Part shown: piece by piece, positions 47,346 to 55,177 of the stretch
How positions within the stretch are numbered: the stretch's first letter is position 1
Layout: each line of letters begins with the position of its first letter
Assembly (NCBI GenBank): GCA_017794945.1
Contig: CP051239.1
Location: 248,001 to 312,000, forward strand
Direction of reading: 5' to 3'
Source of the DNA: Alcanivorax sp.
GTDB lineage: Bacteria > Pseudomonadota > Gammaproteobacteria > Pseudomonadales > Alcanivoracaceae
Length of the DNA: 64,000 nt
Program-made: the position numbers and the translations under genes
Notes under the pieces: generated by a model
Databases searched by the model: none
What the model was told of the DNA's origin: nothing
The model's input: only the letters and a program-made list of their open reading frames with translations

Positions 47346-47819
47346 TTAAGCGATGGGCGCGCCGCGCGGGTCCTGGGAATCGCTGCGCAATCGGAAGGTG
47401 CCCTCGCCCAGGATCAGCAAGGTGTCGTCCTCGCTGTACACCTCCACGGTGGAATTGAAGATGCGGCTGCCGCCGGCCCGTTTGGTGCCGATGGCGCGAA
47501 TGTAACCGGGCCCGGCCTGGCCGGTGAAGGTGGTGGTCATGGACAGGGTAAGCGCCTTGCGGATCCGGTCCGGATAGGGGCAATAGGTGCCGGCGCAGGC
47601 GCCGGCCACATCCAGCAGGGTGGCCAGCACGCCGCCGTGTACGCGGCCACCCAGGTTGAGATGGCGGTCGTCCACCTGCATGCCGACCACCACCCTGCCC
47701 TCTTCCCACTCCAGGAATTCCAGCCCCAGCAGCGCCGGGAAACCATGGCTGAACTTGGCGGTGGCCGTGGCCATGGTGTATTCGGACGCCGGTGAGGCGT
47801 TACTGCTGCTACTGCTCAT
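47346..47819 (-). CDS. PaaI-type hotdog thioesterase
   Basis: 157 residues with the hotdog fold motif HLNLGGRVHGGVLATLLD (about 53-70), in which the aspartate and the HGG loop form the acyl-CoA thioesterase site. A serine-rich start (MSSSSSNASP) is unusual; an internal ATG (47774) is possible, but AAGGG precedes the first one. It starts 9 bp after the IclR stop, with its ribosome site overlapping that stop, so the two are translated together. Substrate unknown. Confidence 0.85.
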   Translation of the reverse strand: MSSSSSNASPASEYTMATATAKFSHGFPALLGLEFLEWEEGRVVVGMQVDDRHLNLGGRVHGGVLATLLDVAGACAGTYCPYPDRIRKALTLSMTTTFTGQAGPGYIRAIGTKRAGGSRIFNSTVEVYSEDDTLLILGEGTFRLRSDSQDPRGAPIA

Positions 47820-47828
47820 TCATTGCCC

Positions 47829-48635
47829 TTAAATATCGCGGCCCTGCACCATTTGCCGGACCTGCTCAACGACTTCCTTGAGGCGCGGGCCGAGGTTTTC
47901 GATCAGGATGCGGCGGCTCAGCCGCAACGACGACCCGCCGCAATTGAACGGCACCACCTGGCCGCCGTTGTCCAGGATCAGCGGCACCCCCACGGCACTC
48001 ACATCCCGGTTCCATTCGCCATCGGAAGTGACGAAGCCGTATTGGTCGTATTCCTTGAAGGCACGCTCCAGGCCGCGCTGCACGTCCGGCCAGGCGTCCG
48101 GATTCTGGGCACGGATGGCTTCGTAATAGGGTTCGCGTTCCTTGGCCGGCAGCGCCGCCAGGAAGGCACGACCCACCGCCGAGGAACCCATGGGCACCCG
48201 GGAACCCACGGTCAGGCGCAGTACCAGCGGGCCGGAGCCCTGGCACACCTGGATGTAGGTCATGGACGCGCCGTCCGGAGCGCCGATGGCCACCAGGCAG
48301 TCGGTGGCGTCGGACAGCTCCTGCATGAAGGGCCGGGCGATGTCCCGCACCCCTTCGCTGGCCAGATAGCGGTAGCCCAGATCCAGCACGCCCGGGCCGA
48401 GCCGGTATTTTTCCAGGTTCTCGGCGTAACGCAGATAGCCGAGCTGGGTCAGCGTGGCGGTCATCCGCGATACGGTGGGACGGGGGATGCTGGTGCGTTT
48501 GGCCAGTTCCGCGTTGCCCAGGTATTCGTCGGAGGGACCGAAACAACGCAGGATTTCCAGGCCGCGCGCCAGCGCGGTGACAAAATTACGGTCCTTATCC
48601 GCGGACCCGTCCTTTCCAAGAGCGGCTCGTCGCAT
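47829..48635 (-). CDS. IclR-family transcriptional regulator
   Basis: 268 residues: an N-terminal winged helix (ARGLEILRCF ... IPRPTVSRMTATLTQLGYLR, about 22-75) and the C-terminal IclR effector domain (VGSRVPMGSSAVGRAFLAAL about 143-162). PcaR/PobR-like members respond to aromatic or ketoadipate intermediates. The ATG at 48635 is preceded by GAGGA; an upstream TTG is less likely. It is co-transcribed with the thioesterase and may control the SDR gene upstream. Confidence 0.88.
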   Translation of the reverse strand: MRRAALGKDGSADKDRNFVTALARGLEILRCFGPSDEYLGNAELAKRTSIPRPTVSRMTATLTQLGYLRYAENLEKYRLGPGVLDLGYRYLASEGVRDIARPFMQELSDATDCLVAIGAPDGASMTYIQVCQGSGPLVLRLTVGSRVPMGSSAVGRAFLAALPAKEREPYYEAIRAQNPDAWPDVQRGLERAFKEYDQYGFVTSDGEWNRDVSAVGVPLILDNGGQVVPFNCGGSSLRLSRRILIENLGPRLKEVVEQVRQMVQGRDI

Positions 48636-48791
48636 GTGGCAATTCCTCAATTCAGGCTTCGGGATCGGCGGGTCCCGGCTGGCAAGTTACAAGCATCGGT
48701 CCCGCTGTTGTTTTATTCGTCGCTTTTATAGTGGTGCATAAAGCCCGCAAATATATCAAAAACCCGTTTCACTTAGGAGGGTACGGACGTT

Positions 48792-49580
48792 CTAGTGCTT
48801 CATGCCCGGCAGGTTGAGCGAGGCGGTGTTGCCGCCATCCACCGCCAGCGCCTGGCCGGTGATGTAGCTGGCGTCGTCGCTGGCCAGGAACGCCATGGCA
48901 GCGGCGATCTCTTCCGGGCGGCCGTAGCGGCGCAATTCGCAACGGCTGCCCAGTTTTTGCTCTTTGTTGTTGTCGCGGGCGTAATCGAATACCGGCTTGG
49001 TCATGCCGGTTTCGATCAGGCCGGGGCAGACCGCGTTGACACGCACGTTGTACTGGCCCAGGTCACAGGCAGCGGTCTTGGTCAGGTTGATAACGGCGGC
49101 CTTGGAGGCGCTGTAGGCGTTGCCGCCGGCGCCGGAGCGGATGCCGGCCACCGACGCGGTGTTGACGATGGCGCCGCCACCCTGGGCTTGCATATGCTTG
49201 CCGACGGCACGGATGAAGAACATCGGGCCCATCAGGTTGACGCCCAGGATCGCCTGCCAGGTTTCGGTGTCGCTGTCGGTGATGGTGGAATAGTCGTGGC
49301 CGGCGATGCCGGCGTTGTTGACCAGGGCGTGCAGGGTACCGTGGGAGGCGAGGATCTCTTCCACCAGGGCGTTGACGGCGTGTTCGTCGGAGACGTCCAC
49401 GGTGCGCAGGGTGACTGGGGTGCCTTCGGGCAGGTTAGCGGCGGTTTCTTCCAGGCCTTCCTGGTTGCGGTCCACCAGTACCAGGCGGGCGCCTTCTTCG
49501 GCGAAGCGACGGGCGGCGGCGCGGCCGATGCCGCTGCCGGCACCGGTGATCAGGACATTGCGCTGGTCGAAACGCTGCAT
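48792..49580 (-). CDS. SDR-family oxidoreductase
   Basis: 262-residue short-chain dehydrogenase: TGAGSGIGRAAARRFAEEG near the N-terminus, NNAGIAG, catalytic serine in VNTASVAG and YSASKAA. It probably oxidises a 3-hydroxyacyl-type or secondary alcohol substrate with NAD(P). It is the only gene of its unit; its upstream gap has a motif A palindrome, linking it to the other acyl-CoA genes. Confidence 0.88.
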   Translation of the reverse strand: MQRFDQRNVLITGAGSGIGRAAARRFAEEGARLVLVDRNQEGLEETAANLPEGTPVTLRTVDVSDEHAVNALVEEILASHGTLHALVNNAGIAGHDYSTITDSDTETWQAILGVNLMGPMFFIRAVGKHMQAQGGGAIVNTASVAGIRSGAGGNAYSASKAAVINLTKTAACDLGQYNVRVNAVCPGLIETGMTKPVFDYARDNNKEQKLGSRCELRRYGRPEEIAAAMAFLASDDASYITGQALAVDGGNTASLNLPGMKH

Positions 49581-49650
49581 GGGGGGTCTCCTGGCGTTTG
49601 TTTGTGCTTTTTTTGGAAGATGACACGAGCTGGACGGGGGGTCAAGATTT

Positions 49651-49665
49651 TGGAATGCTGTTTCA
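49651..49665. promoter_or_regulatory. Motif A palindrome (TGGAA-N5-TTTCA)
   Basis: TGGAA tgctg TTTCA, one mismatch between arms, 71 bp upstream of the SDR start at 49580. The same arms occur at 60334-60348 before a paired acyl-CoA dehydrogenase. Confidence 0.5.
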
Positions 49666-49697
49666 CTAAATAGGCTAGGTTAGGACTCCGTAGCACG

Positions 49698-49821
49698 GCG
49701 CAGGGTCCGGATGTCTCATCCAGGACCCGCCGTGAACCCGTCCCTGGGGGCTTGCCGCGGCGGCGGACCGGTTCGGCTCCCTGCCTCACACAGTCCTGGA
49801 TGAGACATCCGGACCCTGCGC
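49698..49821. repeat. Long-armed stem-loop, 29-bp perfect arms
   Basis: Arms 49698-49726 (starting GCGCAGGGTCCGGATG) and 49793-49821 (ending CATCCGGACCCTGCGC) are perfectly complementary. The 66-nt loop contains CCCGTCCCTGGGGGCTTGCC, similar in wording to the loop of the element at 41.4 kb. Confidence 0.75.
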
Positions 49822-49947
49822 CTGGGCGGTGCGGACTTCCGGTCCAGCCCTCGTTCGGGGGTCCGGCACACAGCGTCTGCGGTGGTGGGGATTCCTGGGC
49901 CGAAGCTTCTGAAGGTGCCGGCCTCAAGGGGCGCCACGAAGCCCGAC

Positions 49948-50006
49948 TTGTGGGAGCTTGCTTGCAAGCGAAAGGCCGGCTTTGCCGGCCGGCGGGATAC
50001 CAGGGG
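49948..50006. repeat. REP unit
   Basis: TTGTGGGAGCTTGCTTGCAA, GCGAAAGGCCGGCTTTGCCG and GCCGGCGGGATACCAG: one REP half of the subtype with AGCTTGCTTGCAAGC in the outer hairpin. Confidence 0.75.
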
Positions 50007-50081
50007 CGTTGATTGTGCCGTTGCCGTGGGCTTGGGTTGCTGGCCCGTTCACTCGGGATGCGGCATCCTGGGTTGGTTTTT

Positions 50082-50137
50082 CAACTTGTGACTTTCAACT
50101 TGCGGTCTTTGCTTCTAGCTTGTGGCTGGAAGCTGTA
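50082..50137. repeat. Degenerate heptanucleotide tandem array
   Basis: CAACTTG TGACTTT CAACTTG and later AGCTTGT GGCTGGA AGCTGTA keep a 7-nt period with a CTT/GCT core. It ends about 26 bp before the aldehyde dehydrogenase ATG and has no mirrored partner. Confidence 0.5.
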
Positions 50138-50162
50138 TGTCGTTTTTTCGGGAGAGTGTTTC

Positions 50163-51593
50163 ATGAATCATCTGGACCAGTTCTACATTAACGGCGCTTG
50201 GGTGAAGCCCAGCGCTGAGGCGAAGGCCCATGAGGTGATCAATCCGGCGACGGAGGCGTCCGAGGGGACGGTGTATCTGGCCGGTAAGGCGGATGTGGAT
50301 GCGGCGATTCAGGCGGCGCGGGATGCGTTCGAGAGTTTCGCGGCGACGCCGTTGGAAGAGCGTCTGGCGATGCTTGAGAAGATCATGGGGATTTATCAGT
50401 CGCGTCTGGATGATATGGCGGAGGCGATCAGCCGGGAGATGGGCGCGCCCCGTCACGGTCTGGCGGCGAAGGTGCAGGCGCCGATGGGTCTGGGCCACGC
50501 CAAGGCGACGCTGGGCGCGGCGCGGGAGTTTCCGTTCGAGCAGAAGCTGGGCCGCGCCACCGTGCGCCGTGAGCCGGCGGGTGTGTGCGCGTTGATCACG
50601 CCGTGGAACTGGCCGATGAACCAGGTGATGTGCAAGGTGGCGCCGGCGATCGCGGCGGGCTGCACCATGGTGCTCAAGCCCAGTGAGTTCGCGCCGCTGT
50701 CCGCCCATGTGCTGGCCGAGATCATTGATGAAGCGGGCCTGCCCAAGGGCGTGTTCAATATGATTTACGGCGACGGCGCGGAAGTGGGCCCGATGCTGTC
50801 TTCCGACCCGCGCGTGGACGTGGTGTCGCTGACCGGTTCCACCCGTGCCGGGGCGTCGGTGAGCAAGGAAGCGGCGGATACCTTCAAGAAGGTGTCGCTG
50901 GAGCTGGGCGGCAAGTCCGCCAACATCATTCTGCCGGACGCGGATTTCGAGAAGGCGGTGAAGCACGGTGTGGCGTCGATGATGAACAACACCGGGCAGA
51001 GCTGTAACGCGCCGTCGCGGATGCTGGTGCCGGCGGACAAGCTGGCCGAGGCCGAGGCGATCGCCGCCAAGGTGTGCGAGAGCCTGAAGGTCGGCGACCC
51101 GGCGGATAAGGACACGGTGATCGGCCCGATCGCCAACGAGCGCCAGTTCAAGCGCGTGCAGTCGATGATCGAGAAGGGTCAGGAAGAAGGCGCCAAGCTG
51201 GTGTGCGGCGGTACCGGCAAGCCGGAGGGTCTGGAGACCGGTTTCTACGCACGGCCGACGGTATTCAGCGAGGTGAACAACCAGATGCTGATCGCCCGCG
51301 AGGAGATTTTCGGGCCGGTGCTGGTGATGCTGCCCTATAAGGACGTGGACGACGCGGTGGCGATCGCCAACGATTCGGACTACGGCCTGTCCGGCTATGT
51401 GTACGGGGCCAGCGAGGAGGACGCCGCCAAGGTGGCGGCCCGTCTGCGGACCGGCATGGTGCATCTCAATGGCGCGCAGCTGGATCCGCCGGCGCCCTTC
51501 GGCGGCTACAAGCATTCCGGTGTGGGCCGCGAGTGGGGCGTGTACGGCCTCGAGGAATTCCTCGAAGTGAAGTCCGTCTTCTACAGCGCCTGA
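50163..51593 (+). CDS. Aldehyde dehydrogenase family protein
   Basis: 476 residues: LITPWNWPMNQVMCKVAPAI near 141-160, the glutamate in SLELGGKSANI and the cysteine region NNTGQSCNAPSR near residue 280; C-terminal GGYKHSGVGREWG. It oxidises an unidentified aldehyde with NAD(P). GGGAGAG stands before the ATG at 50163; upstream in-frame sequence passes through repeats. It is oriented opposite to the acyl-CoA genes on its right. Confidence 0.88.
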   Translation: MNHLDQFYINGAWVKPSAEAKAHEVINPATEASEGTVYLAGKADVDAAIQAARDAFESFAATPLEERLAMLEKIMGIYQSRLDDMAEAISREMGAPRHGLAAKVQAPMGLGHAKATLGAAREFPFEQKLGRATVRREPAGVCALITPWNWPMNQVMCKVAPAIAAGCTMVLKPSEFAPLSAHVLAEIIDEAGLPKGVFNMIYGDGAEVGPMLSSDPRVDVVSLTGSTRAGASVSKEAADTFKKVSLELGGKSANIILPDADFEKAVKHGVASMMNNTGQSCNAPSRMLVPADKLAEAEAIAAKVCESLKVGDPADKDTVIGPIANERQFKRVQSMIEKGQEEGAKLVCGGTGKPEGLETGFYARPTVFSEVNNQMLIAREEIFGPVLVMLPYKDVDDAVAIANDSDYGLSGYVYGASEEDAAKVAARLRTGMVHLNGAQLDPPAPFGGYKHSGVGREWGVYGLEEFLEVKSVFYSA

Positions 51594-51612
51594 GGGTCAC
51601 CACTTGTGGGAG

Positions 51613-51705
51613 CGGTAGGTCGGGTTAGGCCGAAGGCCGTAACCCGACAAGGCGGGCAGAACGCCATCGCTTATGTCGGGTTACGCTTCGCTAACCCGAC
51701 CTACA
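51613..51705. repeat. GTAGGTCGGGTT-type palindromic repeat pair
   Basis: GTAGGTCGGGTTAGGCCGAA with its complement (51615-51649), then a second, inverted-facing copy GTCGGGTTACGCTTCGC to CTACA (51675-51705). The TAG stop of the dienoyl-CoA isomerase gene (51703-51701) is formed by the repeat. It lies between converging genes and may terminate both. Confidence 0.75.
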
Positions 51706-52549
51706 CGCCGCCCTGGACGTCGTCGCTGAGGGGTGGGAGGGGCACATAGTCGCCGGGCTGGCCGGTTTTACCGGCGTCGACGGCGGCCATGACTTCCTCG
51801 GTGTGCAGCATGCCGGCGTTCCAGGTGACCACGTAATCGAGGCTGTCGGCGGTGTTGTGGTCGCGGGCGTAGGTGATCATGCGCTTGCAGCCGTGCACCG
51901 CCAGCGGTGATTTGCCGGCGATCTCCTTCGCCACTTCCAGGGCCCGTTCCAGGGCCGCTTCCTTGCTGTCCAGAACCTCGTTGAAGAGACCACGGCGTTC
52001 GCCCTCTTCCGCGCCCATGCGACGACCGGTGTAGGCCAGTTCACGGACAATGCCTTCCGGCAGCAGCTTGCACAGCCGGGGGAAGGTGCCGACGTCGGCG
52101 GTGAGGCCGACGTTGATTTCGTAGACGGTGAGGTAGGCGTCGCGGCTGGCGTAGCGCAGGTCGCAGGCGCTGATCAGGTCGACGCCGCCGCCGATGCAGC
52201 CGCCGTGGAGCGCGGCGATCACCGGTACGCGGCAGTCTTCCAGGGCGCTGAAGGTCTGCTGCATGAGCGCGGTGTTGTGGCGGAAGCGCGCCGCTTTCTG
52301 CACCCGGGCGGTGACGTCGGACGGGTCCGGCTGGGTGCCGAACATGCCCAGGTCGAGCCCGGCGGTGAAGTGCTTGCCGTTGGCGTCGATGACGATGGCG
52401 CGAATGTCGCCGCCGGCGTCCAGGGCCCGTACCGCCGCCGGCAGCTCGTTCCAGAAGTCCGCGTTCATGGCGTTGAGCTTGTCGGGCCGGTCCAGGGTGA
52501 TCCTGGCGACATGGCCGTCCGTGGTGACGGTGAGTGTTTTATAGGACAT
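51701..52549 (-). CDS. Delta(3,5)-delta(2,4)-dienoyl-CoA isomerase-like crotonase (ECH1 type)
   Basis: 282-residue crotonase. Oxyanion loops KHFTAGLDL and HGGCIGGGVDLISACD are clear. The acids D124, E144 and D152 keep exactly the 20- and 8-residue spacing of the mammalian dienoyl-CoA isomerase triad, and NVGLTADVGTFPRL matches that family. It shifts 3,5-dienoyl-CoA to 2,4-dienoyl-CoA, needed for odd-position unsaturated fatty acids. The ATG at 52549 has GAGGAA upstream. Last gene of the second minus-strand lipid block. Confidence 0.88.
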   Translation of the reverse strand: MSYKTLTVTTDGHVARITLDRPDKLNAMNADFWNELPAAVRALDAGGDIRAIVIDANGKHFTAGLDLGMFGTQPDPSDVTARVQKAARFRHNTALMQQTFSALEDCRVPVIAALHGGCIGGGVDLISACDLRYASRDAYLTVYEINVGLTADVGTFPRLCKLLPEGIVRELAYTGRRMGAEEGERRGLFNEVLDSKEAALERALEVAKEIAGKSPLAVHGCKRMITYARDHNTADSLDYVVTWNAGMLHTEEVMAAVDAGKTGQPGDYVPLPPLSDDVQGGV

Positions 52550-52599
52550 GAAGGTTCCTCGTGATCTTGGACGGCGGGCACCTTGTGGGAGCTTGCCTC

Positions 52600-52686
52600 T
52601 TGTGGGAGCGGGCCCCGCCCGCGAAAGGGTGGCTTTGGCCACCCGGCAAAGCCGGCCTTTCGCTTTCAAGGCAAGCGCCCACAAGG
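52600..52686. repeat. Paired REP units
   Basis: TTGTGGGAGCGGGCCCCGCC, GCGAAAGGGTGGC, CACCCGGCAAAGCCGGCC, TTTCGC and GGCAAGCGCCCACAAGG. An extra truncated unit (CTTGTGGGAGCTTGCC) lies before it at 52582. Gap between the isomerase and the first of three SDR genes. Confidence 0.8.
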
Positions 52687-52719
52687 CCCGCTTTTACAAG
52701 CGGGCGCTACAAACCGCGC

Positions 52720-53520
52720 TTAGCTCTTCTCGTTGAACATGGCGATGCGGCCGCCGTCGACGACCAGGTCGTGGCTGTTGATGAAGCTGCCTTCGTCGCT
52801 GGCCAGGAAGACGGCGGCGAAGGCGATGTCGTCGGCCAGGCCGGCGCGGGGCAGCGGCGTGGCTTTGGCGAGATTGGCTTCGAGCTTTTCCATCTTGCGC
52901 TGGTTTTCTTCGTCGCTGAGCGTCTGGGCGCGCTGGGAGCCGCCCCAGAAGATCGGCGTGGCCACGGCGCCGGGGGAGATGGCGTTGACGCGGATGTTGT
53001 GCGGGCCCAGGTCGGCGCCGGCCAGGCGGGTCATGTGGGCCACGGCGGCTTTGGCGCCGGAATACAGGTAGCCGCCCTGGTTGAGGCGGTGACCGGCGAT
53101 GCTGGCGTTGTTGATGATGCTGCCGCCGCCGCTGTTCTTCATGACGCGGGCGGCGTGCTTGATGCCGAACGCCGGGGCGCCCACCAGCAGGCGCATGATG
53201 CGCGCGAATTCGTCTTCGTCGAAGCTGTCCACGGTGGTGCGGTCGCCGGCGCCGGCGTTATTGAACAGGCAGTCCAGGCGGCCGAATTTTTCCACGGTGA
53301 AATCCACCAGGCCGGCGATGTCGTCTTCGCTCATGATGTCGGTGCGCTTGAACACGGCGCGTTCGCCGAGCTCTTTCGCCAGCGCTTCACCCTTCTCTTC
53401 GGAGCGGCCCGCCAGCACCACGGTGGCGCCTTCTTCAATAAAGCGCCGCGCGGTGGCTTCGCCGATGCCGCTGGTGGCGCCGGTGATGACGGTGATCTTG
53501 TTCGCCAAACGATTACTCAT
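52720..53520 (-). CDS. SDR-family oxidoreductase (first of three from the left)
   Basis: 266-residue short-chain dehydrogenase: TGATSGIGEATARRFIEEG, NNAGAGD, INNASIAG and the catalytic tyrosine in YLYSGAKAAV. AAGGAGAATAATT precedes the ATG at 53520. It is 67 bp after the next SDR gene on the same strand. The substrate is unknown; the presence of three different SDRs beside an isomerase suggests several alcohol or keto steps on one compound. Confidence 0.87.
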   Translation of the reverse strand: MSNRLANKITVITGATSGIGEATARRFIEEGATVVLAGRSEEKGEALAKELGERAVFKRTDIMSEDDIAGLVDFTVEKFGRLDCLFNNAGAGDRTTVDSFDEDEFARIMRLLVGAPAFGIKHAARVMKNSGGGSIINNASIAGHRLNQGGYLYSGAKAAVAHMTRLAGADLGPHNIRVNAISPGAVATPIFWGGSQRAQTLSDEENQRKMEKLEANLAKATPLPRAGLADDIAFAAVFLASDEGSFINSHDLVVDGGRIAMFNEKS

Positions 53521-53587
53521 AATTATTCTCCTTAAACTGGACACCCTGTGGGACCTTGCCTTGTGGGAGCTCCCCAAAGGGTTTGTC

Positions 53588-54370
53588 TTAGAACGCCGAG
53601 ACGCCGCCGTCGACGGCGATGGCCTGGCCGTTCATGTAGGTGTTGGCCGGTGACAGCAGCATCAGCATGACGGCGACGATCTCTTCCGGTTCGCCGATGC
53701 GTTTCATCGGGCTGCCGGCGGCCATCATCGCCAGGGTCTGCTCGGCTTCGCCGCCGCTGGCCAGCCCTTCACCGCCCTCCAGCATGGGCGTGCGGGTGTA
53801 GTAGGGGCAGATGGCGTTGACGCGGATGTTCTTGCGGCCGCTTTCCACGGCGGCGGTGCGGGTGAGCCCGATCACCGCGTGCTTGGAGGCGGCATAGGCG
53901 CCGATCTTGGGCCCGCCGCCGATGCCGGCCATGGAGCTGGTGTTGACGATGGCGCCGCCACCGCTGGCTTTCATGGCCGGGATCTGGTGCTTCATGCCGA
54001 ACATCACGCCTTTGACGTTGACGTTCATCTGCTGATCCAGCAGCTCACCGGTGAGTTCCTGAATGGGGATGAAGCCGTGGGCGATGCCGGCGTTGTTCAC
54101 CGCCATATCGAGACGACCGAACTGTTCCACGGCGGTGTCCACCATGGCTTTGCAGTCCGCCTCGGAAGAAACGTCGCAGCGGCGCGCCAGGGCGGTAACG
54201 CCCTGCCCCTCCAGGTCGGCGGCCAGCTTGTCCAGGGCATCCATGTTGATGTCGCCCAGCACCAGCCGCGCGCCGCGCTTGCCCAGCTCGGCGGCGAGCA
54301 GCTTGCCGAAGCCGCTGGCAGCGCCGGTGATCAGGGCCACCTTGCCGGTGAAATCCAGCATCGGATCCAT
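53588..54370 (-). CDS. SDR-family oxidoreductase (second of three)
   Basis: 260-residue short-chain dehydrogenase: TGAASGFGKLLAAELGKRG, NNAGIAHG, VNTSSMAG and YAASKHAV with the catalytic Tyr-Lys. GDINMDAL after the second strand (an aspartate at its end) suggests NAD rather than NADP. It lies 18 bp after the third SDR gene, so co-transcription is very likely. Confidence 0.88.
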   Translation of the reverse strand: MDPMLDFTGKVALITGAASGFGKLLAAELGKRGARLVLGDINMDALDKLAADLEGQGVTALARRCDVSSEADCKAMVDTAVEQFGRLDMAVNNAGIAHGFIPIQELTGELLDQQMNVNVKGVMFGMKHQIPAMKASGGGAIVNTSSMAGIGGGPKIGAYAASKHAVIGLTRTAAVESGRKNIRVNAICPYYTRTPMLEGGEGLASGGEAEQTLAMMAAGSPMKRIGEPEEIVAVMLMLLSPANTYMNGQAIAVDGGVSAF

Positions 54371-54388
54371 AACAACCTCCAGGCGGTC

Positions 54389-55153
54389 TTAAATAGTGAA
54401 ACCACCGTCGACGACGACACACTCACCGGTCACGTAGCTGGACGCATCGGAAACCAGGTAGAGCACGGTGCCGGCCATTTCCTTGGGTTCCGCATGGCGG
54501 TGCATGGGAATCTGGGCGATGGCGCTTTTGTAGATTTCTTCCTGCTGGAACAGCGCGCCGGCGAACTTGGTCTTGGTGAGGCCGGGCAGCAGCGCGTTGA
54601 CGCGCACGTTGAACTCGGCGCATTCCATGGCGAAGGACTTGGTCATGCTGATCACGGCCGCCTTGGAGATCGAGTAGATGCCCTGCATGTTGCCCGGCGA
54701 CAGCCCATTGATGGAGGCGGTGTTGACGATGGCGCCGCCACCGTTTTCCTTCATCAATTTGGCGCCTTCCACGGACATGTAGAAGTAGCCGCGCAGGTTC
54801 ACGTCCACGGTTTTGTCGAACGCGGAGACCGGGGTGTCCAGGATGTGCCCGAAGTACGGGTTGGCGGCGGCGTTGTTGACCAGAATGTCGAGCTTGCCGT
54901 GGGTGTCCTTGATATGGCCGAACACCGCTTCGATTTGCGCCATTTCCCCGATGTGGCAGGCAAAGGCTTCGGCGGAACCGCCGTCGGCCTTGATGGCGTC
55001 GGCGACGGTCTGACAGTCGTCGATTTTGCGGCTGGACACGATCACGTGGGCACCCTGCTCGGCGAGCAGCTTGGCGATTTCTTCGCCGATGCCGCGGCTC
55101 GCGCCGGTGACCAGGGCGATCTTTCCGTTCAGATCAAACAATTTCGTGCTCAT
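54389..55153 (-). CDS. SDR-family oxidoreductase (third of three; beside the second kinase)
   Basis: 254-residue short-chain dehydrogenase with TGASRGIGEEIAKLLAEQG, NNAAANPYFG, VNTASINGLSPG and YSISKAAVI. In length, and in NAAANPYFGH compared with NAATNPVYGP, it resembles the SDR at 29688-30452 of the first module. It stands 24 bp after the APH-type kinase gene, so kinase and SDR are probably translated from one mRNA. Confidence 0.88.
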   Translation of the reverse strand: MSTKLFDLNGKIALVTGASRGIGEEIAKLLAEQGAHVIVSSRKIDDCQTVADAIKADGGSAEAFACHIGEMAQIEAVFGHIKDTHGKLDILVNNAAANPYFGHILDTPVSAFDKTVDVNLRGYFYMSVEGAKLMKENGGGAIVNTASINGLSPGNMQGIYSISKAAVISMTKSFAMECAEFNVRVNALLPGLTKTKFAGALFQQEEIYKSAIAQIPMHRHAEPKEMAGTVLYLVSDASSYVTGECVVVDGGFTI

Positions 55154-55177
55154 TCTTTCTCTCCCGTAAAATAGTTT

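Larger units (their letters stand above)
49581..50162. other. 582-bp intergenic gap between divergent genes
   Basis: Contains motif A (49651-49665), a long-armed stem-loop (49698-49821), a REP unit (49948-50006) and a degenerate heptamer stretch (50082-50137) just before the aldehyde dehydrogenase. No convincing gene was found; open frames here run through repeats. Confidence 0.7.

Noticed and set aside
50149..50163. Motif A-like sequence CGGGA-N5-TTTCA at the aldehyde dehydrogenase start
   Set aside because: The left arm does not fit and the sequence is explained by the ribosome binding site and start codon.
53560..53580. Short TTGTGGGAGCTCCCCA fragment between two SDR genes
   Set aside because: It is a REP remnant too short to list as an element of its own.
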